A stretch of DNA of 64,000 bases, taken from positions 22,374,752 to 22,438,751 of the forward strand of contig OX155967.1 in the NCBI GenBank assembly GCA_944548615.1, read 5' to 3'. Of the stretch, positions 22,025 through 32,157 are shown one piece after another. The notes beneath the pieces are model-generated. The model worked only from the letters and a program-made list of their open reading frames with translations. It was not told the DNA's origin and made no database searches. The DNA is from Micropterix aruncella. Lineage: Eukaryota; Arthropoda; Insecta; Lepidoptera; Micropterigidae. A program made the position numbers and the translations under genes. Each line of letters opens with the position of its first letter. Position 1 is the first letter of the stretch.

Positions 22025-23024
22025 TCTATTGGTGCCTTGTTTAATTGTTTGTTATTGGGGTTTACTCATTATAATATGCAACAACACAGCTTATTACGTG
22101 TGCATGAGTACATCAGGCATTGAAAATTACTACAGTGAGGCAGTATAATTGTCAACACCACATGGTGGAATTCACAAAAGAGGTTAGTTTTTATTGCATT
22201 GTGTAATTTTGTTGAATACTTGAAAATAGTTAAAATTATACTGGTTTACGTTATTTAGTTACCACCCAATAGTCTCTACACATTCTTTACCACCATGTAA
22301 TTTTGTTCACTTTCTTTTCAGCGATAACTTGGGAGAGACTTATCTACTACAGGTACTAATAATAATGGAAGAGAACAGCTTTAATAGCAGTGATGATGAA
22401 CCACTCTCAAAATTATAAGAATACCACAAGAAAATTCTAACCTTGGTGCAAGTCATAATCAAAGTGGAAGCTCAACACAGTATGAAATAAAAGACTATGT
22501 GGTATTCAACGGTACTTTAACCCGGCTGATGTCACGTTACCACAACCGGTTACAAGCCTAACGATGGCGGAATGTCAGCCTGCCAATATCGGTTGCAACG
22601 CTCACCGTTTGCGAAAAAATTCATTAAAACTCACTAAATTTGCATTTTAAAGTAGTTTATAAAGGAGCATTTGTCATTTGAGATAGTCTATTTGCTGTTT
22701 TTTGTGTATTTTTAAGTAAAATGCTTCGGCGAAATGAAACGCGTCGGGAAAAAATAGAGTTTTTGTTTTGTAATGTTTATGAAATATTCCGAAATATCAC
22801 AAAATATGACGTAATATCGCTTTGATTCGCTGATTAAATAGGTATTGCTTCATTAACATCCTAAGTAATCCCATAATTAGCCGTATTTTGAACATTATAA
22901 GTTGTTTCGTAATATAAGGTGTGCCACCTTATATTACGTTTGTTTTGACAATTAGTATGAGAATATTACAATATTTTGAGTGCGATTTTCTATAGTTTTT
23001 CGATGAAATGTGACTCTTTGGAGT
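22025..23024. other. Unassigned AT-rich DNA with one perfect small hairpin
   Basis: No reading frame supported. At 22908-22938 is an inverted repeat (CGTAATATAAGGTG / CACCTTATATTACG) with a three-base loop. Around 22490-22620 a GC-richer stretch (CCGGCTGATGTCACGTTACC) has no recognised content. Confidence 0.3.
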
Positions 23025-24235
23025 ATAATAATTAGTTATTATTATTTATTCTGGACAGGCAGCTCTGCTGATACGTCCAGATCAGATCTTGTAAAGCTAA
23101 ACAATATTAACAATATAATATAAACAATATTAACAAGTTTTTAGGTACAAATCGAGTCTGTTTTTAAATTGATTGACAGAGATTGCACTAATCACTTCAA
23201 ATGGTAGTTTATTCCACATGTCCACCACTCTATTTGGCAAAACGTTCTTAGGAGGATTAGATTTAAATTTTGTACGGTTGAGTTTTTTGTTGTGACCTCG
23301 AAGATTTGTATTGACGTTGAATTTGTAAATATTATCCAGTGCCGGTACATCGTAATAATGTGTTAGAATTTTATATGTCTCAATCAGGTCCCCTCTTTGT
23401 CTTCTTTGTTTGAGTGTAGTAATTCCAAGTAATTTCAAGCGATATTCATAATTCCTATTTTTCAGGCCCACTGGCATTTTGGTTGCCCTCCGCTGTACCT
23501 TTTCCAGGATATCTACATCTTTGCAAAAGTAAGGGTTCCAGATCTGATAGCCATACTCAAGAATAGGTCTCACATATGCCTTGTAGATCTTGATAAAAAC
23601 CTCTATTGATAGATGTTGGAAAGCCTTCCTTATTAGATAGAGAATAGAGTTGGCTCTTTTAGCAATTGCAATTATGTGTTTCTCCCATTTGAGATCATCA
23701 GTAATTGTTATTCCAAGATCTTTTTATTGCTTGACTGCTTTCAGGTGGGCGTTTGCCAGAAAATATTGTTTGTTGGGGTTGCTTTTCCCGATATGAAGCA
23801 CTACACATTTCTCAACGTTTAAGGTAAGCAACCAATCTTCCGTCCACGCTTTGATCTTGTCAAGATCTTGCTGAAGCTGTCCACTGCATAGAATAGAATT
23901 GGCGAAGAATTTTGTGTCATCGGCAAAGCTGCTCTGCGATGTGATTGAGGCTTGAAGATCCGTAATATACAAGGTGAACAAAACTGGACCCAGCACTGAC
24001 CCTTGGGGTACACCACTGGATACAGTGAAATGTTCAGATTTAAAGCCGCCTACTTTCACTTGGAAGGTGCGGCCAGTTAAGAAGTTCTGATATCCAACTT
24101 AAAATTTTTCCTCGAATTCCGAGATGTTCAAGTTTTTGCAAAAGTCTTCTTACAGGAACTCTGCCGAAGGCCTTTTCGAAGTCGAGATATATAACATCTG
24201 TCGGTATACCCCCATCCCAGTTCTCAGTCCAGCGG
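23025..24235 (-). mobile_element. 5'-truncated LINE, RT core to 3' tail
   Basis: Minus-strand non-LTR retrotransposon. Coding pieces run from about 24225 down to 23130, followed by a short 3' UTR and a (TAA/TTA) tail at 23028-23045. A 115-bp piece of the same 3' end occurs in plus orientation at 31600-31715, so this family is multicopy. 5' sequences before the RT fingers are missing. Confidence 0.8.
23130..24225 (-). pseudogene. LINE reverse transcriptase, palm to C terminus
   Basis: In order on the minus strand: VIYLDFEKAFGRVP (motif A, 24205-24160), VSSGVPQGSVLGPVLFTLYI (24010-23950), SFADDTKFF (the RT catalytic YADD-type motif, at about 23920), WLLTLNVEKCVVLHIG (23830). After a frame change near 23725 come VRPILEYGYQIWNPY and a C-terminal FKNRLDLYLKTC ending at 23130. 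FADD carries the two metal-binding Asp residues. At least two frame breaks, near 24085 and 23725, make it non-functional. The style is CR1/jockey-like. Confidence 0.8.
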
Positions 24236-24638
24236 TTGAGACAAAGAAGTTATTGGACAGTTATTGGACATATAATAATAATAAGTATATAATGAGACAA
24301 TATATTTGAAAAAATCTAACCAATTTTATATTATGAGTATTCAAAGTTTATTATCAACTTTCGGGAGCTACCTCTCAAAACTTTAGATTTTTCTGTAATA
24401 TCAGACAAAGCTGAAAGTTCTGGTGTGATTTTCTAAGAAGTGTGATGTAGTGGTAAAGTTATTTTGAAAGAATTTCATATAAAAAAAGACCCTAAGTAGT
24501 CACAAATATAATATATATATATTTTTTTTTTATGAGAATACATCAAATTTTTCTTGACTGAATAACTAAATATTTTTGTATGCAAATAAGTAAAACAAAA
24601 TAATAGTTCTGGTAAAGCATTTATTAAAGAACATAACT

Positions 24639-27129
24639 GAATGCATGATTGTAAAAACCCACCTCAGACCACTTTTTCCGAAATACCGTTTATTGCGGAT
24701 TTGTATTCTCTATGGCAAGACAAACTGTTTGAGTGTAAAAACACACCTCAGTCATGTAAGCATCCCACAGTTATAGAAGCGCGAATATTTCAATGAGTGT
24801 AAAAATCCACCTTATCCTGGATGAGGTGTTTTTTTACAACCAAACATGTGGCAACACCTGAAAATATCAGCTGTCAATATTGACGTTTCTAACGTTATTT
24901 TGAACGACTGAGGTGACTGTAACGGACACGGATTACTTGTATTACACAAATTAAATTAAAATTTGCTGCGTACTGGTGAAAACGAGTGCTGAAATGGAGG
25001 AAAACCCAGGTGAGTCCTCTTTGGGTGAAACACGCACTAAAAAACGACGTGACAACTCTGCTGATTATTCTCGGAATAAGATCAAACAAGCACGTATTCA
25101 TGGGCAAACTTATGTGACGGCGAAAAATAAAACTGTACAGGCTAAGACAATAGGACCTCCATGCAAGTGTGCTAAAAAATGCTGGGAAATCATATCCGAA
25201 AATGACAAATTAGAAAACCTTGCCAAATTATATAACTTGACGACTAAAAATGAACAAGATATCTATCTCCAGGGGTTAATATCCTGTAAGGACATAAAAC
25301 GACGCCGAGTGCTGAAGGAAAACCCATTGAGACAGAAAGTGTTTACATACACCGTTCAAATTGGTAATGAGAAGAAAGATGTATGCCATTCGGCTTTTCT
25401 TAGCTTGTTTGGTATTACTAAGGACCGTGTTAAGAGGCTTTGTGACTTGTTGGTCTTGGGTAAAATACCGGAAGACAAGAGAGGGAAATCGAAAACGGTC
25501 AATGCGATGTCTAGTGATGAAATCACTGCAGTGATCTCTCATATTTCCTGTTTTCCGGCAAAAGAGAGCCACTATTCTTCTGGCATAATAAAGTATCTTC
25601 CTGCTGACTTATCAGTAAAAAAAATGTTTCGACTTTATAAGGAAAAATACCCAGGAACTAGGATTAAGTACGAATATTATAATAAAATATTCAAGGAGAA
25701 CTTCGCTCTTCGCTTTGGGCGCCCAGCAGTAGATACGTGCTGCCTCTGCGAGAGTCTAGACTTGAGAATCAATTCGAAAACCCTGAACGACGTAGCTAAA
25801 AAGGTAGCTTTGGCCGAAAAGCTAGTACACAAAAAGAGGGCTAAGAAGTACTATAATAAACTTCAAGAAGCAAGGCAAAGATCTCAAGAAGATGAAACAT
25901 TTTTGGGAATTTGCTACGATTACATGCAGAATGTGTCACTGCCAATGATTCCAGTGCAAGAAATATTTTATTTGCGGCAACTGAGCATCTCTATCTTCTG
26001 CATCCATAATTTGAAAACGGGTAAAAATGTCCTGTTCAAAAATGTCATGAAGGGCAAGCAAAAAAGGGACCAAACGAAGTATGCTCGTTTATTATGACAT
26101 ACATTAAAGAGTACGTTGACAAAAAAGTGGTGGAACTAATGCTCTTTTCTGATAACTGCGCCGGTCAGAATAAAAACAATACATCGGTACGAATGAATAT
26201 GGCCCTAGTTGACAGTGGGCGTTTCAAAAAAATTCAACAGATCTTTCCGATGCGTGGTCATTCTTTTCTGCCGTGTGATAGAGCATTTGGTATTATGAAA
26301 AGAAGCCTTCGTCGTAAAGAAAGGCTGTACAGTGTACAGGAACTTATGGAATTGATCGTATCTTCGAGCAGGCAGAGTGATTTTTTTACAGTTCACTTAG
26401 TCAGCGGAGAGGATGTGATAGAATTTAAAAAATGGTGGGTTCAACATTTCAAAAAGACTGCACTATCCCTCGAAACAAAGGATCGGCGAATTCCGAGAAC
26501 GGAGAAAGTAAGCTTCAGTATCTCAAAGTTCCATCACCTCACTTTCAAAAAGATTGGCAGTGACGTGCCGGTAAAAACGCAGGAATTCATTGATGGACTG
26601 ACAAAGCATACGTTCTTGTTGAAAATAAGGCCACAGATTACCGTATCGCTACCGAATGAACCTGCATATGGATCAAGGCAGCTCTGCATTAATGCAAAGA
26701 AGATGCAGGACCTGAAAAAATGTGTTCAGTTTGTACCTGAAGACGAAAAAATTAAGTTCTGGGACGAAATATTGCAATGGCCAACAGCTGAAAATGTCGA
26801 AGATGAAGAATTAGATTAATTCTGTTAGTTTTTTATGAAAATAAATATTGTTTAACATTGGTACAAATTGGACTTTGATTGTAAAAACACACCTTGTACA
26901 CGATGACTGTAAAAATCCACCTTATCCCAAAACTTAAAAAAATCAAATAAAAATATCTATGAATATATTATGCTACCACTTTTTAACATATCATATATTA
27001 AATATTTTTCAACGTAAATAGTAAATAAAGAAAAACATGGACCTAATTTTTTTTTACACCAGACAGTTTTCATTGATTTTCTGAAACTTTTGCATTTCGT
27101 CTGAAGTGGGTTTTTACAATCATGCATTC
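24639..27129 (+). mobile_element. DNA transposon with 4-bp target duplication and unusual transposase
   Basis: Terminal inverted repeats of about 31 bp (GAATGCATGATTGTAAAAAC... at both ends, one mismatch in the compared stretch) are flanked by AACT on both sides (24635-24638 and 27130-27133). Near both ends the motif TGTAAAAA(C/T)(A/C)CACCT recurs: 24650, 24738 and 24797 on the left; 26881, 26919 and (inverted) about 27105 on the right. These are candidate transposase-binding sites. Length is 2491 bp with one coding unit. A 4-bp duplication is known for Sola elements, but the superfamily is not certain. Confidence 0.8.
24976..26819 (+). pseudogene. Putative transposase (insect DUF7869-like family), one frameshift
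   Basis: Two frames (24976-26097 and 26094-26819) join into one protein of about 610 residues. The second frame extends upstream past its Met as CHEGQAKKGPNEVCSFI, so a single-base shift near 26035 explains the break. Features in order: a basic N terminus; a Cys cluster (CKCAKKC); CHSAFLSLFGITKDRVKRLC; a second Cys motif TCCLCESL; then LMLFSDNCAGQNKN and MRGHSFLPCDRAFGIMKR. The Asp residues in FSDN and CDR are candidate metal ligands of an RNase-H-like DDE core. From memory I place it in an insect family annotated as DUF7869. Terminal repeats argue it is a transposase. A real start could be the Met at 24994 (MEENPG). Confidence 0.6.
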
Positions 27130-27133
27130 AACT

Positions 27134-27618
27134 GTATTTACAATTTTTGCATATTTTCCGTATTTTGTGATAAAAACATTGAAATGATTTTACAGGTGAG
27201 TTTTTTCAGTTCGCCAACTTTGTAATATTTATTCATTATTATCTTAATTGTTTTACGAGATAAGGTTATAATGTTTTATATTTCAAATTTCAATGCGATC
27301 ATTTTACAGTTATTCTTTTTACGGTCCGTATAGTAGTTTAAAAGTTATGGTAGTTTTTCTCAAGGCCAACTTCACGCGCGAAACTGTTCCGCGCAGAAGT
27401 GACGGCTAAATTTTTACCCCGCGATGAGGGGTTAATGTTTTATTTTAATTATGGGTACAGTGGTTTGGCAGTAATTAATGTTTTGGTGGGTTGTTAATCG
27501 GCTGAGGGGCCGAGGCCTGAAGGGTTAAGTATGTTTTCGTATACGGTGCAAACGTTATGGAGTTGGGTAATTTTTTACCTGTAGGTATAGTGCCGTTTTC
27601 TAAACGCTTTCCAAGATA
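27134..27618. other. Unassigned gap
   Basis: No gene seen. It contains the 3' flank of the next LINE, whose (AACT)n-type tail is at 27619-27637. Otherwise AT-rich with a GC patch at 27370-27430. Confidence 0.3.
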
Positions 27619-29195
27619 GTTAGTTAGTTAGTTTGTCTGGGCTTTTTCCCGCACTTGGCCTCTTGATTGGGCCGTTGTGCGTGGCTCATGTTTCTATTTA
27701 TGTTACTCCAGCCAACCCAGGCTGTCCCAGAAGGTTAGCAGCCTGTTTGGGTTGCTACAGGCCTCCGGGCAGATGCTGGAGATTGTAGTATTCTTGCCCG
27801 TTGCTCTGCCACGCTCCACGATTCCATGAGCACATGCTGTGGCGTTTCTTCTTCCTCCATGCATCCTCTGCATAGAGGGCTGTCTGTCACACCTATGGTA
27901 AACAGGTGTTTGTTTAGGGGACAGTGGCCTGTCATAGTACCTATGACTTTACGGATTTTGTCCCTTTTTAATCTGGTGAGGTTGCGGGCAAGTTTTTTAG
28001 ACGCTTCCGGAACCGCGTTCTTTGTTTGCCTGCATCCTGCGTTTTTTTTCCATTCTTTAAGGTGGGTTTCGTCGGTGTTCCTGCGTAGCCATGTTTTTAT
28101 TTGGGCCTGGGGTATGGGCATCAAGGGTTCCGGTCCATATACTATTTCCTTTGATCCCCTATTGGCCAGTTCGTCTGCCGCGTCATTGCCCAGTGAGTAG
28201 CTGTGCCCTTTAATCCATTGCAGGGTCACTCTATTTGACCTTGCAATGGATTGAAGCGCATTGTGGCATTCCAGTACAAGGACAGAGGTTATAGTATTTT
28301 TTGCTAGCGGTTGTAGCACGGAGGCACTGTCGGAGACAAATTTCAGGCTTAGGTCTCCGACATCTTTGGCTGTAACTGCCTGTGCTGCTCTGGTGATGCC
28401 AATGCATTCTGCTTGGAAGATCGTATTTAAGTTGCCTAGGGTAGTTGATATTTTGATGTTTAGATCATTTGAGAAGACGCCGGCTCCGGTACCTTGAGTG
28501 GTTTTGGAGCCATCTGTGTATATCCTTACTTCATTTGTACCAGAGTGATCTGCTGGTTCTGCAATGAGTTGGATATTGTATCTACGATCAAAGACATGAT
28601 GGCATATTATTCTGTCCATGGGTGCGTCCAGAAGAGGTATATCTTCTAGAACCCGTTTCAGATTTTTTAAGTGTGGTGTTTCTGTGTTTTGTTTCCACAG
28701 TCCATTTGCTCTTAGTCTTAGAGCGGCTGCCTTAACCTCCTCTTGGATGACAAGATCCAGAGGTCTCATGTTTAGGAGGTACTCTAGTGCGGCCGATGGT
28801 GTGGTTCTCATACATCCAGTGGCTGCTACACACGCTAAGCGTTGCAGGCTCTGGAGTCTCGCTTTCACTGTGGTCAGTTGTGTTCTGGGCCACCATACAA
28901 CTGATCCATAAGTCAGAGAGAGCCTGCCTGATGACTGATGTGTACAGCCAGAGTGTGATTTTTGGGTTCAGACCCCATTTTTTCCCCACTAGTCTACGAC
29001 ACTGCCAAAAAGTTAGGCAGGTCCTCTTTATTTTGGCATCGATATGACTCGCCCAGTTTAATTTACTGTCAAGGATGACTCCCAGATATTTCACCTGTGT
29101 TGATAGCGAGAGTTTGGTGTTGAATAATTTTGGTACTTGTAGTTCAGGTAACTTCCTCTTGTTGGGGACGTCCCTAAGGCGAATTTTGGTCAAAG
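27619..29195 (-). mobile_element. LINE with RNase H domain (LOA/I-like clade), 5' truncated
   Basis: Minus-strand element. A (TTAG)n repeat at 27619-27637 (CTAA-type when read on the minus strand) is the 3' tail. The coding part is long and the 5' end stops abruptly at about 29195, where a DD41D transposase begins on the other strand. It has the C-terminal RNase H that marks I-, LOA- and R1-type LINEs. Confidence 0.8.
27735..29195 (-). pseudogene. LINE ORF2 C-terminal part: RT thumb, RNase H, zinc knuckle
   Basis: 29195-28732 encodes the end of the RT domain (QVKYLGVILDSKLNWASHID and LWLYTSVIRQALSDL). A frame change near 28900 leads into 28868-27735. That frame carries the RNase H core: VRIYTDGSKT, FQAECIGI, KFVSDSAS, and a C-terminal GHSYSLGNDAADELA. 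These supply the D-E-D-D acidic residues, all present. A C-x2-C...H knuckle-like motif (CRGCMEEEETPQHVL) follows. About 377 codons are open in the second frame, so decay is limited. The 5' half (endonuclease, RT palm) is missing. Confidence 0.82.
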
Positions 29196-29938
29196 ACCTG
29201 CGCATGTTCCCGTACAAAGTCCAGTCCGTGCATCAGCTGCTGCCGGCCGACCGCCAAACGCGCGTAGCCTACGCCCAAGCCATCCTCAATCTCGAGGAAG
29301 AAGTGGACGATTTTTCGACCAAAATCATAACGAGCGATGGGGCTCATTTCCACCTTAGCGGGTACGTGAACAAGCAAAACTATCGCTTCTGGGGTACCGA
29401 AAATACACGAGTGATGCACGAGGAGCCATTACACCCGCTCAAAGTGACTGCATGGTGCGCTGTTCACGTTGGAGGAGTCATCGGGCCATTTTTTTTCGAG
29501 AATTCCACTGGCCAAACGACAACAGTGGACGGTGCGCGCTATAGGGCCATGTTGACCGAGTTTTTTCTGCCGCAATTGGACGAATTAGGACTGAGGGACA
29601 TGTGGTTCCAACAGGACGGAGCAACGGCACACACTGCGCGAACCACAACCGATATTCTGAACGCAGCGTTCCCGGGTCGCCTCATCTCTCGTTTTGGCGA
29701 TTTGCACTGGCCCGCAAGATCGCCCGATTTCAGCGTTCCAGACTTTTTTTTGTGGGGTTTTTTGAAGTCTCGTGTTTACGTGAACAAGCACGAGATTCTG
29801 GAAGCCCTCAAGGACAACATTCGACACGAGTGCGAGAATCTGTCGCCAGAAGTTTGTCACGATGAGAAAATCATTAGAGTCGCATTTCCTCGCGTAGAAA
29901 CGCCGTGGAAACATATTTCGATTTACTCGATATAAATC
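29196..29938 (+). pseudogene. Tc1/mariner-group transposase with DD41D spacing (rosa-like), N-terminus missing
   Basis: GC-rich, uninterrupted frame from FPYKVQSVHQLLPADRQT to the stop at 29935. Catalytic Asp residues are in ITSDGAHF, FQQDGATAHT and VPDFFLWG. I count 41 residues between the last two, the spacing of the DD41D (rosa) family rather than mariner (DD34D) or Tc1 (DD34E). Other conserved blocks are PLHPLKVTAWCAVH and GRLISRFGDLHWPARSPD. The N-terminal helix-turn-helix part is absent: homology begins exactly where the neighbouring LINE ends, so one element interrupted or replaced the other. No terminal repeat could be assigned. Confidence 0.75.
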
Positions 29939-30149
29939 GATATCGAAATAGGTTAAATCGATATGTCGTAATCGTGTCTTTGCTCGTAAATCATGTGACA
30001 GAGAGAGCAATGAATTGGACAGTATGCGAGAGAATAGCGCGCCAATATGCTCTCGGCAGCTCTGATACTGGAAACGGTCGGCTGTCTGCCAGCGGACTGC
30101 GACCGAACTACGACTGGCCGGCTTTCAGTAGTGGTTTTGGAGGGGTCAT

Positions 30150-30221
30150 TTTCGAGCCCGAAAGGCCCTTAGCAATAGTTTCTTCTTGCGGTGGGTGTCT
30201 GTCAGACCTATATCAGTGCTT
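30150..30221 (-). mobile_element. piggyBac terminal fragment (TTAA-bounded)
   Basis: Read inward on the minus strand from TTAA (30222-30225): GCACTGATATAGGTCTGACA, then GACACCCACCGCAAGAAGAA. About 50 bp match, with substitutions, the left end of the element at 60459-61825. Only one end is visible here. Confidence 0.55.
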
Positions 30222-30429
30222 AAGGGTTAAGTTAGGGTATTGTGGCTGGTTTTCACTGATGTTTTGGTAAATACGCTCTTAATGGTACTGTGTGTTCATT
30301 TCAGTCGAGTTGATGAAGCTGTTTGATGATATGTATGGCGGCGTGATCTACGCTGGTATAGACGTTACTTCATACCTCAGATACCCAAAAGGGAACAAAT
30401 GGGTCTTCTTGGCCAACATCCATCCACAT

Positions 30430-31210
30430 TCCAGTTAACTCGCATAATGTGTGTCGACCTTGTACAAATGGGTCTTCTTGGCCAACTCAGCAAGGGCCCA
30501 TTAGCTCCCGTAGCTCAACAGCGAAATAGGCCTGTAGTTCTTCAATAGGGTGTCGTCACCTTTCTTAAAGAACAGTACCACCACGCTCTTGCTCCACATC
30601 TCTGGCGTTGATGACGCTGGCGTTGACAACCCCCGTGGATGACGGAATTGAATAACTTCTGAAGGACTTCTCAAGGAGTACCAGTGTTCCACCCGCTTTC
30701 AGTAGTTCTGTCTTGATTCCATCTTCCCCTGGTGCCTTATTGCTCTTGAGCTGTTTGAGAGCTGTTCGGATCTCTAGTAGGCTGAGATCCTGTGTCTTCT
30801 GTGTAGTGACGGGTTAGACGGGCTCTAGCATTGCTAGAGGTAGGATCAGGGCTTTGCGACTTTGTACATAGCCTCCACTTTGTCGTCTGGGCGTATCGAG
30901 TGTGAAGCGTATACCTGTATAACCTTCAGTGAATACCTTTTGGTGATTCTGAGTATGAGGTACGCCACTCTGTTCGAAACGCTTTCAATCTTCACAATAT
31001 TATTGATGAGACTTGTAGACGAGAAACCTGATTACGTTTTGGGACAGCTAATCGCCCTTCCGGTAAGAGAATAAGTTGCCGGACTTGAGAATTATTGTTT
31101 CTTCACCCTCACTTCGGACTTCTGACAATCCAATAATATCCTAGCGCAACTTATTCACTACTTATCCCATCTCAATCAACTTCCCGTCGGTCCTCAATGT
31201 GTGTGCGTTA
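30430..31210 (-). pseudogene. RTE-like LINE fragment (endonuclease and RT fingers)
   Basis: Minus strand, several frames. Endonuclease part near 31060-30870 (NRVAYLILRITKRYSLKVIQ, then VYASHSIRPDDKVEAMY). The RT N-terminal part follows at 30800-30520: LKQLKSNKAPGEDGIKTELL, then FFKKGDDTLLKNYRPISLLS. These blocks are typical of RTE-clade elements. There is an internal deletion between them and many stops. The catalytic YADD region is absent. Confidence 0.7.
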
Positions 31211-31599
31211 TACGTTGCCAGATCCAGAGGTCATGGGGGTCGGTAGTTGTGTTTCTCCAGAGATCCTTAGCACCCCCTGCTTCGCCGTTACCGTGGCCGC
31301 TATCGTTGCTAGGAATAGCAGAGCCGACGGGGACTGGGGGCCGTCTGTTGGTTGTATCTATCATTTGGGGGGGTGGGGCGGTGTTGCCATAATCACGCTT
31401 GGCAGGCGGATTGGTGATCGCAGTGTTGGTGTTGAATACTTCAGGTGGATGCTGCCGCCCATCCCCTGGATTATCCCATAGTCGCCTTTTACGACATCCA
31501 CAAGAGGAGCGGGGGAGGGGAGGGGGGGTCCTATTCTTAATCCGGGAACCCCACGGTCAACAAGTTAGAAACTACAATTTGAAGTGATAAATGCAATCT
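31211..31599. other. GC-rich remnant, probably 5' part of the same RTE-like LINE
   Basis: Higher GC than its surroundings, with G-runs (GGGGGGGTGGGGCGG). It contains TAGTCGCCTTTTACGACATC, a string that recurs next to insect LINEs as I remember them. No reading frame is supported with confidence. Confidence 0.3.
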
Positions 31600-31715
31600 G
31601 TGCCAATAAATTTAAAAACAGACTCGATTTGTACCTAAAAACCTGTCAATATTGTTTATAACTAGCTTTATAAGATCTGGTCGGAACGTATCAGCATAAA
31701 TAATAATAAGTCTGT
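31600..31715 (+). mobile_element. LINE 3'-end fragment, same family as 23025-24235
   Basis: Plus-strand copy of the last coding residues (NKFKNRLDLYLKTC), 3' UTR and (AAT)n tail found in opposite orientation at 23030-23175. Confidence 0.75.
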
Positions 31716-31724
31716 AAAGAATAA

Positions 31725-32157
31725 TAATGATCCATTTTTCCTAGTCCATGGTCGTGAACCAATTATGAATGGTTCTTTTTATGCTCAGACGCCGGAATCT
31801 CAAGCAGAGGTTATTTTTGGTAGTAGGTTGTCTTACGCTTAAAATTTGAGTGAATTATCTAACATTTTTCATGTAGTGCGGCAGAAATTGGTAAAATTAC
31901 ATGCACATAATAAAGTTTACTATGATCGTAAACACCGTCCTGCGGAATTTCAAGTAGGCGATATGATCTATAAAAAGACTTATTATCTAAGTAATGCTGG
32001 GAATTATTACATTTCCAAATTTGCCCCAAAATATGAAAAATGTAAAATAATTAAAAAACTCTCTGCGTTGGTGTACGAGTTAGAAAATGCTAAAGGGAAG
32101 AATATAGGTTCCTGGCATATTAAGGATTTCAAATTAAATCCTCAAGGTTCTAAATAG
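31725..32157 (+). pseudogene. Gypsy-type integrase, C-terminal fragment
   Basis: Begins with DPFFLVHGREPIMNGSF, the conserved end of the integrase core (the 'P-F-x-L-x-x-G-R-x-P' block). After one stop at 31840 it continues with YYDRKHRPAEFQVGDMIYKK, then IIKKLSALVYELENAKGK and WHIKDFKLNPQ, the GPY/F-like C-terminal module of gypsy integrases. The HHCC and catalytic DDE parts are missing upstream, where a LINE end lies instead. It encodes DNA-joining activity only in intact relatives. Confidence 0.75.

Noticed and set aside
22908..22938. Transcription terminator hairpin
   Set aside because: Rho-independent termination does not apply to a nuclear insect genome. It is a short AT-rich inverted repeat without other support.
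26094..26819. Second, translationally coupled gene overlapping by ATGA
   Set aside because: The frame continues in sense upstream of the ATG with family-like residues, so a frameshift in one gene explains it better than two coupled genes in an animal genome.
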